Positions 55,589 through 64,000 of a stretch of DNA of 64,000 nucleotides are shown piece by piece. The stretch lies in assembly GCF_000003195.3 (NCBI RefSeq), contig NC_012879.2, forward strand, positions 22,991,367-23,055,366, given 5' to 3'. The notes beneath the pieces were generated by a model that was given only the letters and a program-made list of their open reading frames with translations, did not search any database and was not told where the DNA came from. A program made the translations under genes and the position numbers. Numbering within the stretch: the first letter of the stretch is position 1; each line of letters begins with the position of its first letter. The DNA comes from Sorghum bicolor (taxonomy: Eukaryota; Streptophyta; Magnoliopsida; Poales; Poaceae).

Positions 55589-56284
55589 TGTTGATGCAAA
55601 ACTGGTCTGCAAACACAAAGGGCTAATACCCGATTCAAACGTTAAGGCGTGCCAGCCGATTTGACCTTGCTATCGGCAAAGGTGATAACTCGAATACTTT
55701 AGTCCTGACAACAGCGATGCGCCCGGATGTCACGGCTAAGAGGTACTCATGCGGAACTTGAGAACACGCCGAGCTTAAGTCGACGAATTCCTAAGAACTC
55801 GTAACAAAAGGAAAAAGTATGACGAAGTCGTCGAAAAGTAAATGCTGGAATACGAGTAAAAACGTGTGTTTGATTTCTTGATTGATTATCTATTACAAGG
55901 CCCTAGGGTCTACATTTATACCCTGCTCAAAGAGCTACAACCAGACACGATTAGAATTCGAATTCCAAATTACACGGAATCCGTATACAAAACGATGTAA
56001 ATAATTAAGGAAATAACAAAACTATCCCTCGTGACAAACCAAAACTCCTCCACATAACGACCGGCAGCTTCCGGACTCCCTCTTCGCATCATCGGCAGAC
56101 CCTTTGCCATAGTCATCGGCAGACTTTCTTATCTAGCCATCGGCACCATATTACTGCTTGTGGACTTAATCACGTTCAACCTCTCCCTCATCGGCAACCA
56201 TCCTCATCGGCAACCCACTTTGTAAACATCGTACTGCCACCTTATCCTGCCATCCCAGACACGTGCCCAAAAACGGTGTCAACA
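55589..56284 (-). repeat. 5' LTR of Tat element
   Basis: 696 bp, practically identical to 43891-44586, with the same ATCGGCA cluster at 56089-56213. Followed by target duplication GACTC. Confidence 0.95.
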
Positions 56285-56289
56285 GACTC

Positions 56290-56887
56290 TTAAACTTATC
56301 CCTAGCAACGGCGACAAAATTACTTAACATCACTTAAGCTAGGTTGTCATCCCTGACATGATGTAGAAGTGCTGGTATTAAATCTATATGCTTTTCTAGG
56401 AATAAATAAATAAGTAAAAGATCCGCAAGCGCACAAATAATACCAATGTAGCATTTTAACCAGAAGTATTCCAGGTATTGTTATTTATATTTTTACCACT
56501 GGGAAGGGACTTGCAATGGATAATGAGCAATGAGCACTGCATGTAATCATGGAGACCTTAACTATGTCTTTATCTATCTCTCATGTAGGGTAAGTGTCAC
56601 ATAAGATAAATATATGAATATGAATAATAAGTGACAAAGAATAAATAAAAGTTCATAGCCATAAGATAAACATGATAATCATCTCAATTAGATTACTCTA
56701 AGTCCATAGCACTAGCATGGTATTTGAACAGTCTACAAGAATAAATCCTGAGTATCTTAACTATATTGTCAAAGCATACTTTAATTAGTGCAAGTACACC
56801 TAGCATCATCACTAGAAAAGGTTATATCTATGCATAGTGATACTAGCAAGAAAGATCATGAAAAGAAGAACTTCAATATAGTAATGT
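56290..56887 (-). repeat. Old Athila-type LTR with primer site, interrupted
   Basis: 56292-56318 holds an Athila-type primer site ('tccctagcaacggcgacaaa' on the plus strand). From about 56355 the sequence resembles the first 200 bp of the Athila LTR at 56952 ('gatccgcaag', 'tttttaccactggg') but is diverged. The Tat element inserted just inside it, and its interior should continue left of 43885, where I cannot recognise it. Confidence 0.55.
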
Positions 56888-56951
56888 GTTGACGCAAAAG
56901 CTCGATCTGCAAACACAAAGGAATAATACCGGATTCAAACGTTAAGGCGTG
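56888..56951. repeat. 64-bp fragment of a Tat-type LTR
   Basis: Matches the first 64 bp of the 696-bp LTR (tgttgacgcaaaagc..., 'gcaaacacaaagg', 'gattcaaacgttaaggcgtg') with several differences. It stops abruptly where the Athila LTR begins, so an older relative was cut by the Athila insertion. Confidence 0.8.
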
Positions 56952-58291
56952 TGTTGATATTTGGGAACACAATAAGGAATTGATCCGCAAGTATCGGTGA
57001 GCACTTCACCCGGGAAATTATCTAGAGTATCGTATTTATTTTTTTACCACTAGGAGAAAGAGTGCATCTGACTAACCGGTCTATTACTACTAACCCTTTA
57101 GGCAACAAAGAATGTCGCTCGATGTGAGTAATAAATAGAGAAGACTGCAACTGTAGTCTCCTTCTAACCTTGGTAAGGATGATCTACTGTTCTATTGGGG
57201 AAGCTTACGGAATCTACACACCACAAAGGATGTCTCTCGATGTGAGTGATAAATAGAGAAGACTGCAACCGTAGTCTCCTTCTAACCTTGGTAAGGATGA
57301 TCTACTGTTCTATTGGGGAGGCTAACGGAATCTAGACACCACAAAGGATGTTGAACCCGCACCTATAAACCCTATCCTTCCTGCTAACGAGATATGGTCT
57401 GCAAAGGTAACTCGGAATTGTCACGTTCCTCACTACTACCACGGTCCAGCTAGTCAGGGAATATCTATGAGTACCCCAGCCTAAACACCACGATTACGCC
57501 AGCAATGATTACTCTAAACTCTACGCGAAGAGATTAAAGTAAACTCATGAACCATAAGAACAATAAAACAAGAACTTACTAGACTTTAGAAGTCGAAATA
57601 CTGAAGAATCCTAGGAGCAAGCTTCGGGTTAGGAGAACTTGATCCCGCAGGTACAAGCTTGGAGTAGACACCGACAGGCCGGGCTTCCTCCAATCTACAC
57701 CTCCACTCTATCTCTCTCAATCTAGTAGAAACTAGAAGATCTATTTCTACTTTACATTGGTTGCTAAGCCTAAAAAGAAATATTAATTAGAGAAGAGGTT
57801 TTCCTTCAAGGGCACCCGTCAATCTCTATGATAATTTCTTGTCTTCTCCAGGGGCCAGGGGGGTCTCCTTATATAGTCCTCCTCTATGCGTTTTTGGGTC
57901 GGTAGGCGAGGTGGTACTACGTTATCTTTGATCCATTAGGTCGGTGGAACATCATGTGCGAAGAGAGTCCCGAACGGAATCCAACAGGGGGCGGGCGCCC
58001 AGGTCACCAGGGCGGGCGCCCTGGGCCTGGCCCCTTTCGGCCTCTGCCTTCTTCCCGTGGCTTCTGGAGTCTTCTAGATGGTAGAAAATCACGCGGTGCG
58101 TTGATATCTCTATGTAATCCCGACATATGGGCCTTTCTTCCTTATTTCCTGATAACTCTCTGCAGAAACAGATAAACAACAAAACTCATGGAATTCTGTC
58201 AGATCAAACCCTAATTCTAGGTGTTGGTTGCATATTGGTCCTTTCCCTTGTTTATTTGATAATTAGAATTGATACTTAAGAACCGTCAACA
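56952..58291 (-). repeat. 3' LTR of Athila-like element
   Basis: 1,340 bp with TGTTGA...TCAACA ends. The minus-strand promoter has ACTATATAAGG near 57872. It contains a tandem duplication of 118 bp at 57112-57347. Confidence 0.8.
57112..57347. repeat. Tandem duplication, 2 x 118 bp, in Athila LTR
   Basis: Copies start 'atgtcgctcgatgtgag' (57112) and 'atgtctctcgatgtgag' (57230); a third start 'atgttg' at 57348 diverges. A handful of differences between the copies. Confidence 0.9.
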
Positions 58292-58310
58292 AATACCCCC
58301 ATACTTAGGC
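58292..58310 (-). promoter_or_regulatory. Polypurine tract of Athila-like element
   Basis: The minus strand reads AAGTATGGGGGTATT immediately before the LTR. A second similar sequence, AAGTATGGGGGAGATCC, lies at about 59379-59395, 1.1 kb upstream. Confidence 0.7.
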
Positions 58311-59587
58311 TTTTACTCGTCCTCGAGAAAAGGATGGTTAAGAAAAATATCTGGGGTAAACATTTAAAACATTCTCTTTATAACTGCAGGGTGTTAAATT
58401 TCCACTGTGTACTATAGTCAGGGAAGTATATGGTTAAGATCCTTTCTTCTCAATCTTGTCACTTAGAGTTTTTGTATATTTTTGAAAGAAAGTTAGCATA
58501 CCTTTTTATCCTCATAGGTTCTCTCAGATCACTCATTATCTTTTATATATCTCACTGAGGCTGTTTTATTTTGCAAAAATTCTCAAGCATACTTACTTTG
58601 CATTTATTGCCTGATCAAAACGGGATCCGAGGAGGGGAATGTCATACTCTTAGATCAAAGACTTTGGAAATTAAAATCTTTGTCAACTCTTGCTGGCATA
58701 TTGCTTATTAGAGGGACCATGGACTATCATTTTCTTCTTTTCTCTCTCTCTCTTTTTTAAGTGGATACCGAGGTATCCCTAATTCTACTGCCAGACACTT
58801 GTCCATTTTTTCTGCGAGCTTGTCGAGCACTTTCTCCTTTTTATTTCCTCGAAATATCTCTATTTTTGCATAGCCCATGCCTCTAATGCAATAATACTTC
58901 GGAAGAGTGAATCTTTTGAATAAATGTCTTGATCTTAGGAGCATGATAAATCTTTCAACAAGGGTCTAACTCATTTTGAACAAACTCAATACAGAGTAGA
59001 TAGCTTTTATAATCATTAATATTTTCAGTTTTATCAGGCATATAAAACACTGAGGATGGTAGCTAGAATTTTGAATATTTTGAAATAAATTCTCCAAGTA
59101 GCAATGATATCAAGAATAAGACACTCATACTCTACCATCACATATTCCATATTGACTTAAGTAACATAGGGTTTTTAAAATGATTTTATGATAGTTGCAA
59201 GTTTTCATGAAATATAACAGATCATGATTAGAAATATTTTAATCTTTTTAATTTATCATGTCAGAAACAATATTCTGCATAATCCAAGATATATATAAGT
59301 ATGTGTAAAGTAAAGTGTGCAGAGTGTGTACCTGAATCGTGGACTGGTGTGGTCGGAGTGTGTTTGGCATGTCGAGGGATCTCCCCCATACTTGTTTTCT
59401 GCTTTCTTACAAAAATAAAGTAGAGACACACAAGACATAATAATAATAATACTCTTTATTAATCTTGAGGCATTTATTACAAAAGACTAGTAGTAAACTG
59501 ATAGCAAACTGATGATAATAGTAAACCTAAACCGAATTTAAAGATAAATAACTAAGATGCATTGCCTCAAGGTCTAATCTAGATAAC
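58311..59587. other. Non-coding 3' region of Athila-like element
   Basis: AT-rich, no long frame; holds the second polypurine-like tract. Confidence 0.6.
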
Positions 59588-60217
59588 TTAGTGGCGCTCT
59601 AATTCCTTAATCTTCTTGTTGGCACTGGCAAGATCCTGTCTAAGGCCTAGTATAATGGTGTTGTGGTTAGAGAGCTGCCTAGTGAGGGAATTAATTGAGG
59701 ACTGGAGGTCTATGATAACTCTATCTAGCCTGCGAACGTCCTCATCAATATCCATTATAGTCTTGCGACGCTTGGGAGGTGTCTCAAAAGCATTGAGAGC
59801 GTGCTTCGGGGCTGACTTTGGAGGGATGAAACGGACTTTGGCTGCTCTAATCCCTTCAAAGTAAGGCCTTTCCTCCTCCGTAGTGTAGCGAATACTGCTG
59901 ATCTCGCCACTCCGGTTGGTCTTGACTCCAACGACCCTCTTATTGGGTCTAGGTGGAAGGATCCTTGTGCCGATTGGCACCTTGATGGTGGTCTTCGTCT
60001 TGGATGATGATCCTTTGAGGAGTAGGGGTTGTGGCGGTGCGGTGAGAACTGGTTGAGCATGGTAAGATTGGGGAGAGCTGCGTTGGCGTAATGGCATGGC
60101 TTCTAGCTGTCGCTCTGTGTTGGCCGGGACGAGAGCACGGGCATCGGGGTCTTCCACAGGCTCCATGTTGAGGTTGAAGGGGACGACTTCCCAATCATCG
60201 TGGTACTTCTCGGCCAT
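59588..60217 (-). CDS. ORF3 of Athila-like element (209 aa, unknown function)
   Basis: An intact frame between pol and the 3' LTR, in the position where Athila elements carry their extra ORF. The first half is proline/basic-rich with 'TKTTIKVPIGTRILPPRPNK'; residues about 150-209 form a predicted coiled coil (heptad-like 'LDRVIIDLQSSINSLTRQL'). There is no signal peptide or membrane segment, so it does not look like an envelope-type protein. It has kept an open frame while pol is broken. Function not known. Confidence 0.6.
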   Translation of the reverse strand: MAEKYHDDWEVVPFNLNMEPVEDPDARALVPANTERQLEAMPLRQRSSPQSYHAQPVLTAPPQPLLLKGSSSKTKTTIKVPIGTRILPPRPNKRVVGVKTNRSGEISSIRYTTEEERPYFEGIRAAKVRFIPPKSAPKHALNAFETPPKRRKTIMDIDEDVRRLDRVIIDLQSSINSLTRQLSNHNTIILGLRQDLASANKKIKELERH

Positions 60218-60572
60218 TGGAGCAGCAAGGAACTAATCAAGCTCTAATTGAAGGAGAGAAGGCTTGGTGGCTTGGTGTTTGAAAACTGAGGTCAGGGGTC
60301 TGTTTATATAGGGGTCAAAAAGTGCCTCTATGGGTTGTTCGGGTGGCTCCGTCGATGTGCGTGCGAAACTTTCCATCCGAGGGATTATTCGGATTACCAT
60401 AAATGCATTTTCCATAACAGAGAAAATCGGGACCGAGGGGGAACAGGAGCTGGGCGCCCGCCCTCTCTCTGGCCCCTCTGTGGGCCCACTTTCTCGAGCG
60501 CGTTTCTAGATGCGAAATTATTTAGAAAAATATATATATGACCCAAAAACATCAGAGTAAAAAGGTCGGGCT

Positions 60573-63500
60573 CTAATTCTCTATGGGAAGGTAAAAATGG
60601 ACTACGTCTATTTTTTCTAATTCTTTATTGGGCTCTAAAAATAATTTAAGACGTTGACCATTTACCATGAATAACGTACCTTCATCATTTTGAAGTGTGA
60701 TAGCTCCGTGGGATGATGAATTAATTACCTTGAATGGTCCTTCCTATTTGCTCCGGAGTTTTCCATGCCCGAAAAGCTTCACCCTGGAATTGAAAAGTAA
60801 TACCTTATCTTCGGGTGTGAACTCCTTCTTGATTCTCTTGTCATGCCACCTTTTGACTCTTTCTTTGTAGATCTTTGAGTTATGATATGCCTTCTCTCGC
60901 CATTCTTCCAATTCTGATAGTTGCATTCTTCTATAATCTCCAGCAACATCTAGGTCCATATTCCATCTCTTTATGGCCCAGTGTGCTTTGAACTCTAGTT
61001 CAACGGTTAGATGGCAAGTCTTCCCGTACACCAATTGGTATGGGGACATTCCAATTGGGGTCTTGTATGCTGTCCGGTATGCCCAGAGTGCATCGGGTAA
61101 CTTGTCTTTCCACGCCGTTCCCATTTCATTTACTGTTTTCTGAAGAATATTCTTGATTTGTTTGTTGGAAGTCTCTGCTTGGCCACTTGTCTGAGGATGA
61201 TAGGGGGTAGCGACGTTGTGACGGATTCCATGTTTTGATAGATATTGCTTGAAGCGTTTGTCGATGAAGTGTGTTCCTCCATCACTTATCACTACTCTGG
61301 GGACTCCAAATCTTGGAAATATAATTTCTTCAAACATCCTCTTTGAACTGACGTTGTCGGCATGCTTGCAAGGTAATGCCTCTACCCACTTGGAGACATA
61401 GTCTACTGCCACCAAGATGTACTCACACTTCTTTGATGGAGGAAATGGACCCATGTAGTCTATTCCCCAGACATCAAAGAGATCAATCTGAAGGTTGTTG
61501 GTGAGTGGCATTGCATCCCTTGTATTTATGTTCCCGTGCCTTTGACATGGCCCACATCTTCTGATATATTGCTTCGTGTCTTCATACATTGTAGGCCAGT
61601 AGAATCCACACTGCCAGATCTTTGAATGTGTACGGAATGCTCTATAGTGACCTCCATATGGTGATGAATGACATCTGTCGATGATCTTCCATCCTTCCTC
61701 AGTGGTCACACATCTCCTGAGTAAGCCATCAGAGCATACTCGGAACAAGTATGGCTCATCCCATATATGTGAACGACTTTCTTGAATAAGCTTCTTCTTG
61801 TTTGCTCTTGGTGGTACATACCCTGAAACCATAAAATTAACAATATATGCATACCAGGGGTCAGATCTGTTAATCCCGTAGAGCATGTCGTCCCGGAGTG
61901 AATCATTGATGGGGGTTTCCTGTGGACTCTTAAAATACATTCTAGACAAGTGATCAGCAACATAATTTTCTACTCCTTTTTTATCTTTTATTTCTAAGTC
62001 AAATTCTTGGAGTAATAAGATCCATCTAATTAGGCGAGGTTTAGCATCTTTTTTAGTGAGCAAATATTTTAGTGCAGCATGATCAGTGTAAACAATTATT
62101 TTAGCTCCAACTAAGTAAGATCTAAATTTATCAATGGCAAAGACAACAGTCAGAAGCTCTTTTTCAGTGGTTGCATAGTTAAGTTGAGCTCCTGTCAAAG
62201 TTTTACTGGCATAAGCAATTGCATGATGCTTCTTATTTTTAGTTTGTCCCAATACTGCCCCCACAGCATAATCACTAGCATCACACATAATTTCAAAAGG
62301 CAACGACCAATCAGGGGGTTGAATGATTGGTGCAGAGATGAGTGCTTTCTTTAATAAATTGAAAGATGTTAGACATGCATCATCAAATTCGAAAGGAGCA
62401 TCCTTGGCTAGCAAAAGAGTAAGTGTTCTAGCAATGAATGAAAAATCTTTTATAAATCTACGATAAAAACCAGCATGGCTAAGAAAGCTTCGAATTCCTT
62501 TTATATTCACAGGTGGAGGTAGTTGTTCAATTACTTCAATTTTAGCTTTGTCTACCTCAATCCCTCTTTCAGACACTAGGTGTCCCAGCACTATTCCTTC
62601 CCTAACCATAAAATGACATTTTTCCTAATTAAGGACTAAGTGCTTTTCTTCACATCTTTGCAAAACCTTGTTTAAGTTTTCAAGACAATAATCAAAAGTT
62701 TTTCCATAAACAGAGAAATCATCCATGAAAACTTCCATAATCTCTTCAATCATATCAGAAAATATAGACATCATGCATCTTTGAAAAGAAGCTGGTGCAT
62801 TACATAACCCAAAAGACATTCTACGATAAGCATAAGTTCCATATGGGCATGTAAAAGTGGTTTTGCTTTGATCATCGGGATGGATCGGGATCTGATGATA
62901 CCCTGAATATCCATCTAAGAAATAGAAGAACGAATGGTTCGCTAACCGCTCTAGCATCTCATCTATGAAAGGTAAAGGAAAGTGATCCTTTCTTGTGGCT
63001 TTGTTTAGTTTTTTATAGTCTATGCACATCCGCCATCGACGGTGCGTTGCGGAATTAGCTCGTTCTTTTCATTCATAATAACAGTCATGCCTCCCTTTTT
63101 AGGCACAACTTGTACTGGGCTTACCCACTCACTGTGCAGCACAGGATATATAATCCCTGCATGCAGCAACTTTATAACTTTCTTTTTAACTACCTCTCTC
63201 ATAGTGTTATTAAGTCTACGTTGGGGTTCTCGAGAGGGTGGAACAGAAGGATCTGTTGGAATACGATGGGTACAAATCATAGGACTGATTCCTGTAAGAT
63301 CTTGGAGTGAGTAGCCGAACACTGAGTGGTGTTTCTCAAGAATGGTCATTAATCGCAGAGTTTGATCCTGAGTGAGTTTATCGCTAATGATTACAGGGAA
63401 CTCTGGATTATTGTTTAGGAAAGCATATGTAAGACCGGGTGGTAAAGTTTTAAGCTTTATGGGGGGTCTAGGTGTTTCTACAAACTCATCTAAGGGTTCA

Positions 63501-64000
63501 GGTTCAGAAGGTTCGGCTTCTTCTGTGCAGAAAGGAGTTTCGTCTTCTAAGTCTGGTTCATCTAAAAGCTCTAGAGATGCAGCCTTTACCTCCTCCATAG
63601 GATCAGGCAAAAGATATGACTCGGCCTTATTGTTTAAGGAGTGTGAAATTGTTATTGGGAATTTAAAGTTTTTTCCAAAAGAAATGTGTAGCTTTCCAGT
63701 ATGACCTTCATAAAGGAGTCTTCTAAAAGGTTGTCCTATCAACAGGTCGAAGTCCCATGTATCAAAGATATAGAAGTTCAAATGAACCATGGAGCCTTCT
63801 ACCGTAAGAGGTAGGACATTGATAATTCCAAGACTGGGGACTAATCGTCCCGAAGATTCCTTTATGACCTTTGTTGTGGGGGTTAAGACAAGATTTTTAA
63901 ATAGTTTAAGTGCAAAAGATTCAGACATGATGTTGATCCCCACAATAGGATTATAAAGAGCATTAAATCGATCAGAATTATAAGCACAGCGTATAGTTAT
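60573..64000 (-). pseudogene. protease-pol of Athila-like element (partial, disabled)
   Basis: Continues past the right window edge. Protease-like segment at 63943-63600 ('LLIGQPFRRLL'); RT with 'CIDYKKLNKATRKDHFPLPF' and catalytic FMDD near 62725; RNase H ('[14 protein letters not shown]', '[12 protein letters not shown]'); integrase zinc finger near 61580 and DDE core ('[11 protein letters not shown]', 'VISDGGTHF', 'GQAETSNKQ'); tail to the TAG at 60573. Breaks: a frameshift near 63035, TAG near 62625 and TAG at 60744, the last two each replacing Trp (TGG). The rest of the frame is well preserved, suggesting moderate age. Confidence 0.9.

Larger units (their letters stand above)
43891..56284 (-). 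mobile_element. Young Tat-lineage Ty3/gypsy retrotransposon with antisense PMD gene, 12.4 kb
   Basis: LTRs 43891-44586 and 55589-56284 are both 696 bp and differ, as far as I can see by eye, at one base (near 44342/56040). Perfect 5-bp target duplication GACTC (43886-43890 and 56285-56289). On the minus strand: primer site, gag, protease, RT, RNase H, second (archaeal-type) RNase H and integrase. The second RNase H after the first defines the Tat lineage. The 4 kb between pol and the 3' LTR carries a gene in the opposite direction, as known for some Tat/Retand elements. The 6-mer ATCGGC/GCCGAT is strongly over-represented throughout. Confidence 0.95.

Overview
The window is nuclear DNA of a grass. 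The transposon families, the GGCC-TTGTTTA type Tourist-like MITEs and the single host gene suggest Andropogoneae (sorghum, sugarcane or Miscanthus relatives); that placement is inference. More than three quarters of the window is transposable elements, many nested, and there are four assembly gaps in the first 6.5 kb.

Layout. (1) 1-13.6 kb: three head-to-tail CACTA (En/Spm-type) elements, all read on the minus strand. The rightmost keeps a TNP2 transposase with DUF4218/DUF4216 regions, broken by three in-frame stops and a 1-nt deletion, plus a two-exon GRF zinc-finger/membrane protein gene. The two left copies are internally deleted. (2) 14-16 kb: several MITEs, including a host MITE carrying two other MITEs, each with a clean 3-bp target duplication, in front of (3) the only convincing host gene, an S-domain lectin receptor kinase (SD2-5-like, 16.9-19.4 kb, plus strand). 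(4) 20.3-21.0 kb: interleaved MITE arms. (5) 22.6-29.4 kb: a decayed Reina-like chromovirus with a solo LTR inserted in its protease. (6) 30.3-35.2 kb: a decayed Ty1/copia element. (7) 35.2-43.9 kb: mostly non-coding DNA with an unrecognised minus-strand pseudogene (37.3-38.2 kb) and two tandem LTR-like repeats (39.7-42.2 kb). (8) 43.9-56.3 kb: a very young 12.4-kb Tat-lineage Ty3/gypsy element on the minus strand, with almost identical 696-bp LTRs and an intact pol with a second RNase H. It also carries a spliced antisense gene for a plant mobile domain (PMD) protein with its own TATA box. (9) 56.3-64 kb: an old Athila-type LTR, then an Athila-like element (LTR, ORF3, broken pol) that runs off the right edge.

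The most striking signal is in region 8. The 6-mer ATCGGC/GCCGAT occurs about 106 times by my hand count across the Tat element, against about 6 expected, on both strands. It is present in LTRs, gag, pol and the antisense gene, clusters upstream of both TATA boxes, and forms paired hairpins where pol and the antisense gene meet. By analogy with anti-silencing proteins of VANDAL transposons that bind a short motif dispersed over their own element, I propose as a hypothesis that an element-encoded protein, perhaps the PMD protein, recognises this motif.

Stop codons in the old elements are nearly all explained by C-to-T changes (CAG or TGG to TAG, CGA to TGA), as expected for long-methylated DNA.
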